This document shows positions 1 to 10,852 of a DNA stretch of 64,000 nucleotides, piece by piece. The notes beneath the pieces were generated by a model, which worked only from the letters and a program-made list of their open reading frames with translations, ran no database searches and had not been told where the DNA came from. The position numbers and the translations under genes were made by a program. The DNA is from Siphonodentalium dalli. Its lineage: Eukaryota; Mollusca; Scaphopoda; Gadilida; Siphonodentaliidae. Position 1 is the first letter of the stretch. Every line of letters starts with the position of its first letter. The stretch is from assembly GCA_032622095.1 (NCBI GenBank), contig CP136067.1, positions 40,529,549 through 40,593,548 of the forward strand, read 5' to 3'.

Positions 1-1199
1 CAATTCAGTAAACTATCAATTTATCCTAATACTCCGACTGCCAAGGTACTGATCCTCCATCTTTTGGACAATGAAGATTTTTTCTAAATGAATAACTAGT
101 TTCTCGTTTCCTTAAAGATTATCTTTAATGTACAGGAGACAGAACAGAGAATTACCAAATGTTTTCATAAAATCTAAGATGACTGCCAAAATGTCCGCTT
201 TCCCAAGCCATCATCAATCTCTATTTAACTGTACACGATGACTGTGATGATTGACAAACGGCAACTGGGATTCATGTTGTTGGCAATTTACGCGTTCAAC
301 ATATTGCAATATTATCAAACATTTAGAAGAAATGGAACGGGAAAATCTATCAATTTTCCTCTAAAATTCCAGTAACCATGACAATTAACCAGGTTTTGAC
401 GGATCATAATACATTCTTATGTTCCTATGTAGAATATATGTACTAGAATGCTGAAAGAATTCAGTATTCCGAGATGTTCCATAAAATTCAAGATGGTCGT
501 CAGATGTCAAATTGTCCACACCATCAGTAGTCGACTTGTTATAACTTGATTTACTCGAACAAACATAATATAGTTATCGAATAACAGCTGCGAATTCACT
601 TGATTGTAATTATTTAGTGTAGACAGCAGGGTTGCACTTTTGTCTTTGTTCGAATACAACTATATACACACATACTCTTCATACATGCCCGTATATATTA
701 TAAGATAATAAAAAAAACAACATAGTCGTGAATACAAATCATGCAATGCAGTTTATGGTAGAAATCTTTTAATAATATTCGGACAATCACACATTCTGTC
801 TGCTCAAACGTTGGGTTATTATAAACCATGATCTATTCGAAGTCGAGCGTAGAGTGAATTCTGAAGCGCGATGACTTTACCACGACTATTGATTTATTAA
901 TAACTTTAGTCCAGTTTAGCTCAACTGGTGACTACCGGTTCAATGGCGACTAATTAATTAACACTTCTCGAACCACAGTGAACTCTCCATCGTATATCAG
1001 TAAATATATTAACGAATTATTAGCGAAAATTGCAATTCACACTGATGGTGGTTTATTGTTACAATATGCACCTACCTTTTGGCCTTTGGAAAACGTCCAG
1101 CAGATTTGAACCTACTTCACTCTGCGGATTCTTTGACAATGATAATACAGCCTGAAGTAATATGCGCAGTTCTTATGTGTATATATTGCGCATGGCTTT
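1..1199. other. Unassigned AT-rich DNA
   Basis: No gene, RNA gene or clear repeat was recognised. Reading frames are short on both strands. Confidence 0.4.
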
Positions 1200-1441
1200 T
1201 CAATCCGCATTTCTTCTAATATCCATTAGAACATCATCTAACGAAGAGTAAGCTGGGGTCGACAACACAAGGCAATCAATGTTATAAGACGTCCTGCATA
1301 GGAGTGGTATCGTTTTTCCCAATACTCTGAATGTGCACATTGATGCAGAACCGTCTGAATACGATGTGGATATTTCTAAAACACCCATCATACACCAAGC
1401 ACTGATACGTGATACGAAGTATCCCATGGCGTGTGTATTGA
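1200..1441 (-). repeat. Dispersed repeat copy, inverted relative to 2750-2910
   Basis: Read on the minus strand, this stretch resembles 2750-2910 on the plus strand. Shared blocks include CAGACGGTTCTGCAT, TGTCGACCCCAG (TATCGACCCCAG in the other copy) and GTTCTAATGGATAT in the same order. The 2750 copy is shorter in the middle. Both copies are partly open in the matching frame (VLEIS..SDGSA against VLDIT..TDGSA, then VLSTP in both), so an old coding repeat is possible, but I recognise no protein family. Confidence 0.45.
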
Positions 1442-2748
1442 ACATTAACATTGTTACTTTCTCTGGTCACTTGTGACATTAGTGACAACTGTCACATCTT
1501 TGAGTGAGGTGTTCGTTTTAGCCTTGTTTTCTATATCTTGATGTGGGACGCCGTGGATATAGAGGGCATCTGTCAGTGTGGTGTCCATCTTAGCATTCTA
1601 TTTTCACACATCGTTTTGGTTGGAATTGTTTAACAAGTGATCAGAGAAATTGGAAGTTATTAGTATACAATACCCACGCCATAGAATCCCTCGTCATATA
1701 TTAGTATGAGAGGTGGTCAAATTAAATTTATATCAAATTATTAACTTTGATTTAAGATAGTCTATTAAGCTGAGCGTTTACAGAATACATCTTCGACTCA
1801 AATTACTTATGTTTCTATGACCGTGTTAGCGTGACCCTATACGAAATATTTAAAGGAACGTGTGTTTGACATCGCTCATCTGTGTATGATTATGTTGAAA
1901 TAGTTGGATAAGAACTTCCGGTGTTGTCAGCTGCTGGAATCAGTTGCCACGGTCGGAACCCACTGACAATTTGATCAACCTTGTCAAGGATGATCAAAAC
2001 TGTTAGAACATTCTCAATTTAACAGAAGTCTTGCGAAATATCGCTGATAGAGAAATCTAGGATATAAACCATGACTAATATATTGAGAGTGTGAGAAGAC
2101 ATGGAACTTAGCCTCGCTCTGACGTTTTATACCAAAATTTAACCACAGTCACATGTCTGCTGCAGACTACACGACGATTCGGTCATGCGTGTGTCCCATG
2201 TGTTGGTCACGCACGATTTTCACGAATGACGCGATTAGTCCACATATATATCAGATTTATGGAGACTAGGAATCGGTATATGAGTGCTCATTGCTTCAAA
2301 TGTGCTCGCTTCGGTGAAGATGAACAAATTCTCATTTCTTGATATAGTGATTGACAATCGACGATGTCTTTCCCAATCAAGGCCCAAAGCATAAGAATTC
2401 AGATCTTGCCAAACCGCAACGGTACCCCAGACATTTCTGAGAATAAACCAGATAAGTAGTATGCGGACACTCCAACCAGAATGGAATGACCTGAATATCT
2501 TCCGTTTTGACGGCCTAATTTAGAAGACAAGAAATGTCCCTATTGCATAACATCAATATAAACGACGCCCGTCGTAACACGTTATATGTCGGATCATATT
2601 ATATGAGGACGATAATCAAATGTCTTAGAAATAACCAGTGAAGGTAATTCGCTTTTCATTGTTGAACTACTTGGTGGTTACAGAAGATTGTCCTGATTTA
2701 TATTTTGTCATAAATGTTTGCATTTGTATAGTTACCAGGTAACCTCCA

Positions 2749-3300
2749 ATGGCTGTATTTGGTGTAAGGGTTGTTTTAGACATCACGAAATACTGTACAG
2801 ACGGTTCTGCATATTTAGAGTATTATAATGGGATGTTACTCATATTCAGTCTTTATGTGTTATCGACCCCAGTCGCTAATGGTTCTAATGGATATGAAGA
2901 GAAGCGTGGATTGGGCAGCCGGACGCAAAATACACCAGAGAAATTTGCATATTATGTTATTTCTGAAGATATCATTATTGTCGAAGAGGCCGGTCCGAAG
3001 AGGGCCAATCGACATATATATGCAACAAGCATATTGGAAATGTCCAGTAATATGAACACCACAGAACCAATGACTTCCCATAGAATGTATCCATACCAAA
3101 CCGTGATGCTCAGTGACGGTTTTGTCCAAAGTGCAACAAACATATGGCGCAATACCAAGATTCACTTCACTATCAACATCCTTGAACAGATTGTAGACTC
3201 ACGTGCAATGCCGAAAAGGTGGCTGGCTAGTGATATGCAACTGTCGACGACTGTAACAAATAAAATATATTGGCCGAAACGAAAGACGTGCCATGTATAA
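2749..3300 (+). CDS. Unrecognised 183-codon ORF
   Basis: This is the longest open frame outside the retroelements. It starts at an ATG with an in-frame TAA just upstream (2740) and ends at TAA. I recognise no domain, signal peptide or repeat. A hydrophobic stretch (GMLLIFSLYVLSTPV, about residues 28-42) is too short and isolated to call a membrane protein. The first 50 codons overlap a repeat also found inverted at 1200-1441, which favours a transposon remnant or chance ORF over a host gene. A run this long is uncommon in DNA this AT-rich, so it is listed at low confidence. It could also be one exon of a spliced gene, but I see no convincing partner exons. Confidence 0.2.
   Translation: MAVFGVRVVLDITKYCTDGSAYLEYYNGMLLIFSLYVLSTPVANGSNGYEEKRGLGSRTQNTPEKFAYYVISEDIIIVEEAGPKRANRHIYATSILEMSSNMNTTEPMTSHRMYPYQTVMLSDGFVQSATNIWRNTKIHFTINILEQIVDSRAMPKRWLASDMQLSTTVTNKIYWPKRKTCHV
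2750..2910 (+). repeat. Dispersed repeat copy matching 1200-1441 (inverted)
   Basis: This is the plus-strand partner of the repeat at 1200-1441. It overlaps the 5' third of the ORF at 2749. Confidence 0.45.
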
Positions 3301-6300
3301 GACGTATAAATAAAACATAAGAAATCCAGTTTCCAGTTCTTATTTTTCATATTATGTACTTATCTCAGTGAATTATATTGTAAGAGGGTGCGCGGGTGCC
3401 CACCGTACAAATAAGCGTTCAACTAATATTACCGAAACGTATACCCACACCGTTGGTACCATTTGAGAAAACACAACGTCGATAGACTCAAAACTATGCA
3501 GAATTGAATATAATCGGAAAGAATAATCATCGGCAAACAAACGACAACGATTTGATGAACGGGAGTCGCTTCAATTTATGAAAATAACTACTTTATTCTA
3601 TATTACCTTTCGATCACCCCAACGAAATGTCACACATCGCTTTAATGCCTCACGTTTAAGTGCATACATTGTAACAATAAATCGCCATCCGTATGCATGG
3701 CAAATTTCATTGATCATTTACCACAGTTATAGCCGACTACCGAGATTGTTGTAAATTGAACATTTGGACGTCCATCATGGCCATGTGTGTTGTGTAAAAT
3801 ATCTAAATACTCAATTCTGTCAGCTTTATAGTAAAGATATTCCTTATTGGGACATCATAATATATTGTAATCAGTTTAGCAAAAGACTACCAACCCCAAA
3901 ACCGGCTCAAGTGCCTTGCTGGTTGACCTTTTGTAGGAAATGGATATTCTGAAAGACTTTAAAGATTGTCTATCACAATTACAACAACTAAATATTTATA
4001 AATCACGATTTTACGACTACAAATAGCTAATTTATGAACCAAGTACAAATACAACTGACGGCGAGGTATATTATTTGTCTATAAAACGGTATTAAAACAA
4101 CAGTAAAGTGATTGATTTCGATCGTAATTTGCTGTAAATCTCGTTTGTGAAATCGATTTGATTTGATGGGAGGGGGGGGGGGTAACTATATAGTTCTCTT
4201 TATTGATACGGCCTCGGCAAGCTCCGAACGATTACGCTGCGATTTCAGTTCTAACATAGTCCTTCGTATATTCCCGGTAATATCATAAGATGCTCTAAAT
4301 AAGATTGAAATTAATGATAACGGGTTTTCCGGACATGTGGCCCCGATTCATTATACAATATATATAAAACTTGCTATGAATTCATAGACCCTGTTCAAGA
4401 ATTCCACGTTCCCATTCTTCTCACAATGTGCTAAATAGTTATATATTGTACTAATAAATCCCGATGGCCATTTGTCAATTATGACAGCTATATAGCTGAC
4501 TACTGATGGCATGGGCAAGCGGACGTTTTGGCGGCCATCTTATATTTTATGAAGAAATATCAAAATAATCAGTTCCGTAAACAGTCCAGTAAATATTTTC
4601 TGCATGAGGAAAAGAGAAACTATCCATTGAGCAAAACACTTCATTTGGGCAAAACATGCAACATCAGTTCCTCGGCGGCCGGTGTATTAGGGAAAAACCT
4701 GTTACGAACTTGTGGTACCATTTTTTCCCGCAAATGTGTCGAATGTCCATATGTAAGCCCATATGGCAATACCAAATCACCATCAGTTGTTAATAATGGT
4801 TCTCATTTGACATTGTCACACTTATATCCAAATTTAAAAAAAAAACAATGCTCATTTCCTCGTTTGGGGGAGGGTTAGGTTTTTGGTTTTAATTCCGAAC
4901 AAATTGGCGCGACTGACCCCACTATTTGTTTCCTATAATAAATTGAATTTACTTTCCCATAATATGCCACATGATTAAATATTTCGCCAAATACGAATTC
5001 TACAAAGATTGAAAGGTGGTGGTTTGTCTGAATCGTCACGATTTCGAACGAGCATGGCGTCACGCATATCTAGAACATGTCGTTGTCGTTCATTTTATTT
5101 TAGGACGCAATCGATTACAAACTATTTTACAACAAAACGATTGGAGATCCTTTCTCTATTTCTAGTTTTATAACGAAAGGTTAAAATTGGCCATTTTCGA
5201 AAAATGACCAAAAATCCGGAGTAAATTTCTTCAAATAATCAGCTGTATCTGATAACGCGTCCTATTACGTCTATGAGAAAATATAGGTGCCATAAATTCC
5301 CTCTCCGGGTGACACCTTGCCTCAGCTGATGCCTGGACTATAGTCATTCCAAACAACAACAATCCAGTCACCAAATTGCTTAATTTATTTATGTCATAAA
5401 ATGTTGATATTTAAAACAGCGACCACTGTACTTGGTTTTCTTTCCATAAAAGTAAAGTAAATGGTGTTATAATTGTCAACTAGTTGATGGTTCTTAAACA
5501 CCGTGTTAGATAATCGGGTTACCAAATTTCAAAATGAACTTCCAGACAGATTTTGAGAAAATATATTTAAGATATCGAGAAATGTTAGCAAATTGTGCAG
5601 CTGACTCTTTTATATTCGATATGTTAATATTTGTTGTAATTATATGTTATGCGACTGTCACGCACTGGGTGTATTTAGCATTGGATTTCTTTGTTTTTGT
5701 TTGAATAATTGTATTCGAAGAGAACCCCATTATTTCCACGCCTTCAAAAAGAATGCATGTACATTACTTACAGAGTGTGTGATAAGCCAAACACTCAATG
5801 TAGGGGTCCTCACCGAGCTCACACTGTATAGCCAGAGAAATGATCACGGTGATCCACTGTGAACTTGCTAATTAAAGCATTCAACATAATGCAGGCTTAT
5901 AATTATGCTGGAGGGATTACTGAACATATCGTCTTGGCTGTGTTGAGAAGAAGTATAACACATTGTATCATTGGATAATTCAGAAAGCACATAAAGTATC
6001 ATTGTTGTTGTTTTTGGTAACCTGAATCTGGAAAAGCTATAAAATATGTTTGCAAGTGATTTATGTTAAATTTTGAGAGATCAACACATTTTGATTAACT
6101 TAAATCGTACATTTATACTTCATATTTTTCTAAAAATTTAGTTTGGAAAAAAGTACGTCAAGCATCACAAATTATTCAATATATTGCTGCATGTACGCAT
6201 TCGGTAACATGTAACCCTGATTTTTCCAGATTCATGTATGTGCGTAACATGTTCACTATGTCCGAGTGATGGCAAACACAAGCTCTCCATACATAATTGA

Positions 6301-6540
6301 CCAGGTTTAGGATTGGTAACTACATGTACGAGACGACTAATCACCATTCTGTCTTCGTTGTTAGTAAATTGGCTAAAGTTTATATTCAAACATTTACGGC
6401 GCATAAGTGGAAGACCATTACATCAGAATACTGTCGCTGTTCGATTGCAAATGTCAAATCAGTGTGTCGATTGTCCGATCATCTTACACTTTAATGGCGG
6501 GAGCTGCGCTGTCGCAACATTAAAGTATTAAAGACCCTGT
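3301..6540. other. Unassigned AT-rich DNA with a short G tract
   Basis: No supported gene. There is an 11-base G run at 4172-4182. A 116-codon frame at 4528-4878 lacks a recognisable domain and begins inside a GGCGGCCATCTT motif shared with repeat families elsewhere in the window, so I do not call it a gene. Confidence 0.4.
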
Positions 6541-6615
6541 GCCAATGCATTATCTTATATGCGAGTCGAAAATAAATCGCCTCGTCGCCTCGCATATATA
6601 AGATAATGCATTGGC
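6541..6615. repeat. Palindromic hairpin repeat (MITE-like), cluster 1
   Basis: The left arm 6541-6565 reads GCCAATGCATTATCTTAT followed by ATGCGAG. The right arm 6589-6615 is its near-perfect reverse complement, with a 23-base loop. The same arm recurs at 6951, 9743, 9800, 9841, 39797, 39839, 39893 and 39936. Upstream flanks are shared too (CCCTGTGCCAATGCAT here and at 39791), so this is a dispersed family and not a chance palindrome. Confidence 0.75.
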
Positions 6616-6619
6616 CTAC

Positions 6620-6948
6620 TATTTTTTTTTTATAAATTTTTCTTACATTATTTAACATTTTTTATCAATTTTTATCATTTTTTATAATTTGATCTTACAT
6701 TCTATAACAATTTTTTTTAATTTTTTCTTATATTCTTTAACAATTTTATCATTTATTTATCATTATTTCTTCATTCTTAATAAAAATTTTGTCTTACATT
6801 CTTTATCAATTTTATTCTTCTTTTTTTCTTACATTCTTTAACAATTTGCATTATTTTATTTCATTATTTCTTACAATCTTTAACAATTTTTTATCATTTT
6901 TTCTTACATTTTTTAATAATTATAAAAAATAATATAAAATGTGTTAGG
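6620..6948. repeat. AT-rich minisatellite (TTCTTACATTCTTTAACAA type)
   Basis: About seven imperfect copies of TTCTTACATTCTTTAACAA are separated by T-rich spacers (near 6640, 6692, 6724, 6790, 6827, 6868, 6900). The array is bracketed by the hairpin at 6541-6615 and another arm copy at 6951-6977. Confidence 0.7.
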
Positions 6949-6950
6949 CC

Positions 6951-6980
6951 AATGCATTCTCTTATATATGCGAGGCGACC
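6951..6980 (+). repeat. Single arm of the hairpin repeat family
   Basis: CCAATGCATTCTCTTATATA followed by TGCGAGGCG, in the same orientation as the left arm at 6541. With 6541-6615 it frames the AT-rich minisatellite. Confidence 0.65.
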
Positions 6981-7620
6981 TATGGTACGTTCAGGAGGCT
7001 CCAATCATGAAATGGTTAAGTCAGAATTTCCTGCGGTAATCTTCCGCTTACAAGGCAAACGAAAATGAGTAAATAATTGCTACTATCTTCGTTCGTATTT
7101 CAAATGAATCATGAACGTTATCTGTTACCCAACACGTTTTGGCGACAAACGCATGAGCGCTCTGTCTAAGAGTCGATCACTGAAACTTTCGCGAGGACAC
7201 AATCTAATTTTCGGGAGGAGAACACATACCGTAGATGTTTTATGTTGTCGAATCAGAATTATTTTCGGATAATGAACACGTACCGATGGTTGTTCTGTGG
7301 TCCGGAATATGACCGGGAATGTGTAAATTTGACACATAATCTGCAGTTTATATTCTATAATATCATAATCAATAAGTGGTAAGACAGACATGTTACGAAT
7401 ACATTGTTGCTCCTTATGATATACCACCAAAGGAACCATCATGTCCTGAATATTGTCATATGACACTTACGTTTATGCAATGGTAAAATAATGGGAGGAT
7501 GAAATCGATATTAATCGAAATACCCGTTTGGTATAATTAGCGACAATAGTTTAGATTTGTATGTAATTATAGATGTAAATTAAATCGCATCTGTATACAA
7601 TTCAATGTTAGTTATCACAC
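6981..7620. other. Unassigned DNA
   Basis: A 113-codon minus-strand frame (7125-7466) has no recognisable domain and is not called. Nothing else seen. Confidence 0.35.
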
Positions 7621-8548
7621 TTAGAGTTTAATATATGCCCGGGAATTGATAAAAAAAACAGGAACTGCGAATGGAACCCATTCAGAACCGGCAACCGAAA
7701 CAGTTCCCGGGAAGTTTATGCACAAGTTATATAACAGGGATTATACGCAATTTGGCTAGTTTAGGTAACAGGGATATCCCCATAATAATGATAATTTAGA
7801 TTAAATAAAGGTTATTTGAAATTGTTATATTTGACCTCCTTCGGCCACATAATAAATTTAATGGTATACAACGTAACATAGCACAAGTTAGAAAACATAA
7901 AACCATCTCGAATCTTGTCTTCGAATGTTAACTTAGGAGAATATAAAAGAAAAAAGTATTCCATGAGATAAGTGTGTTATTTCCAATACTGTTTAGAGTT
8001 CTGATTTCTTCATTGTATTGGGAGTTGGACACAGTCTAGAAAAGTACATTCGCAGCAACAACAAGTCACTCAGTCACCAGTTTGCTGTACATTACATAAT
8101 TGTGTTGCATAACTTGCATTATATCGGAAGCTCGAAATGCAAGGTCTACTATTCTATTTTAGTTTCTAACTGGAATCTACACTGAGTACCAGATGCAGTC
8201 TGTGCATTTGTCCCTGAGAGTAGTCTGATACTGCTGACACAACATCACCGCGATTGATAATTTGATACAAGTTGTAAAAAAATTGTTTCCCATGAAAGGT
8301 TAACCCTTAGATGATAGCATGGTCAATTCTACTCATACTTTATGTGTCATTTACAGATATATAACATATATATTGGACTGTGGACGAATTAAAAAACATT
8401 ATGGGCCATATGTGTCCACTGATGTATGATATACCAAGTGTTAACAATGCACCCCGTTACCAGTTCCTACAAATCATATTCCCGGGAAACGGGGATGAGT
8501 ATCGGACCGGGGAACTGGGATATTCCCGTTCCCGGGATTAAACTCTAA
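7621..8548. mobile_element. Candidate inverted-repeat element with CCCGGGAA termini
   Basis: The left end has TTAGAGTTTAAT, five bases, then CCCGGGA. The right end has CCCGGGATTAAACTCTAA, the inverted form. CCCGGGAA and related GGGAACTG/CCGGGGAACTGG motifs recur just inside both ends (about 7630-7715 and 8455-8540). The interior is AT-rich and has no transposase-like frame. It is consistent with a non-autonomous DNA transposon. The family is unknown and I could not define target duplications. Confidence 0.45.
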
Positions 8549-9742
8549 TCACAATATATTGTCGAAATATGTAGCTTATATATACATATAAGACTTTCGG
8601 GCCAGTAGGGAATTTGGTCTCGATAATGCACACTGAGAATCGCACTATTCCGCACTCAATATCGCATTATTAAACGCGACAGATGTTCTTTATTGTGTTA
8701 TAATGGCGCCCTGTTCTAAATTAAGCGCTCTCAATATCGCAATAAAGGCGCGCCTCCATATACCACTTGTTCTGACTGTGCCTTCGCATGGGGTGGGGGT
8801 AATCGGTCTCTAGATATACGTACAAAAACAACTGCTGCGGTCGAATGAATGCGCATCTGTTGTGAACTAGATGCTAATCTTTCTTTTTAAAACAAAGTTT
8901 GCTTGTGGGCATAACTTCATCGCCGTAACAACACAACTCTACACCTGTGCCGCCTTGATTTCGACAATGTTAGGGTAGGTCAGTCGTCGACCGAATAATT
9001 AAAACTCTTATGTCTGGTCAGTGGTGGGGTTAATATATTTTGGCTGAGGCGAATATCAGCCTTGCGTCACACACACTAACCCCCTATGTGCTATATTCCT
9101 CGAGATATATGTCGGACGTCCCACGCAATTTTAAATTATACTCCGAAGATTGTCAATCTGTTCCGCATTCTATCCCATCCCGCAGTTTGTCATTTCACGT
9201 TGATTTCCATAATAGAACTACACACATGCACGAACCACCTATAATGCAATCGAGTGTTGATTTCAAATGGTAGCTGATAGTTTCCCCTTCTGGTGATCAT
9301 TTCGGAGGATAATATCAGATCGTGTATATCAAGTGATCGTGGATGGACGCCATTACGTTTGATTTATAGATATAAATATGATACTCCCGCTTATAAGTGT
9401 ATTGATCGTCGTGCTTCGAAATCACACACCCTTCCGTTGCCGCAGCTGCAACATACTTATTTAGTTACTATTCGGGGTACGCGACGTTGCTCGGGTAAAG
9501 ATGATTGGAAGTGTTTTGACATGCATTTGCCCAATTTAAAAGAACCTCTTTGTACACCACATTGGTTGCCTTCCATTCTGCTCCATGGGTGAATAGGTTT
9601 TGTGATGACCCAACCTTCGAACATGCAACACAGAGCTGGCCATCCAGTGTCGAAACGTTTAGTTGACTAATCGACGTCGGCGAGGTTATTAACCATTTCA
9701 TGACTGCGGCTGCGCTGATGCAGCATTAAAGATCCATAGGGA
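8549..9742. other. Unassigned DNA with two adjacent open frames
   Basis: Frames at 9040-9273 (77 codons, non-ATG start) and 9293-9592 (99 codons, GTG start) lie in different phases. Neither shows a known domain. They could be remnants of one frameshifted ORF, but nothing supports a function. Confidence 0.3.
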
Positions 9743-9867
9743 GCCTCGCATATATTAGATAATGCGCTGGCTTACAAGGTCATGGTAGATATGGTTAGGT
9801 CAATGCATTATCTTATATATGTGTGGCTCCCTTTTGGAGACTCGCATATATAAGAGAATGCATTGGC
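9743..9867. repeat. Palindromic hairpin repeat, cluster 2
   Basis: There are three arms of the 6541 family: 9743-9771 (inverted), 9800-9830 (direct) and 9841-9867 (inverted). The last two form a hairpin around a roughly 10-base loop. The upstream flank GCTGCGCTGATGCAGCATTA resembles the flank before 6541 (GCTGCGCTGTCGCAACATTA). Confidence 0.7.
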
Positions 9868-10814
9868 ACAAAGGGTTTTCACAAAATTTCAGGAAGCTCA
9901 AGTCATGGAAGGGTTGATTGGTTCAAACAAGTTGCAAACTGTGGCAGCTGATTACCATAAGCACCAAGCCTTGAAATAGGGTGTCTGTCATTACGCGCAA
10001 ATTATTGCAATAATATCACAAGCGGGTCGCTTACATGTATATGTTTCCACTTGCAATATTATTGCGATATTGGGTGCGAAAATAGCGCACTTATTATACC
10101 ACTTCTTTTGACTGGTTCTGAATATCAATAACAGCCACAGTGTAGTTGGGATTCAAATCTTCAAACAACAGCAGATCCCGTAATAACTGTGCGCGATGAC
10201 TTGGCGACAATGTTCTCCTATAGCCGCACATTTATCGATAAAATTTGACAGCATTATGCATCAAACTGTAAACACGTATCACGGCATTTACTATCCGTTT
10301 ACCAGTTAGTCAGCCAAATATAGTTTGATAAGAACATCCAACCAATAGTGCACTTCCGGTCCGTAAATTGTCGGACACTGTCTCATATTCACACGTTTCA
10401 ACGAAAATTGATGAACACGGGATGAATTGGTCCGTGTAATTGTAAAGTTGTACTTGTAAGTTGGAATTGTATAGATAGTGATCATCCGTCACAGCGCGGT
10501 GTCAGTTCATTATTTACGGTGTTGTTGTTGACATTGAAGCTCTTGTAAATAACTCTGGTGCGTACAGTATATCCTCTCTTGTAAATGTACATGTATGTGC
10601 TTTCAAACAATCAGAACACTGTCAACTGGATTAAACAGTTCAAGTATGTCCCGGACAGTTATTCCATTCTTCGCGTTTAATTATTCTGTAGCGGTCGCGT
10701 TGTAAATATAGAAGGCCGAAGACTTCTCTGCTCGAGACTTGTCTTGGTCATGGTCGTGGGTGACCGGCTTGGGATTCCGGGTGCTGCCAACTTTCGGTGC
10801 GACTCCCGCACCTC

Positions 10815-10852
<38 letters not shown>

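Noticed and set aside
9040-9592. Frameshifted gene from two adjacent ORFs
   Set aside because: No recognisable motif in either half and no evidence that the frames were once joined.
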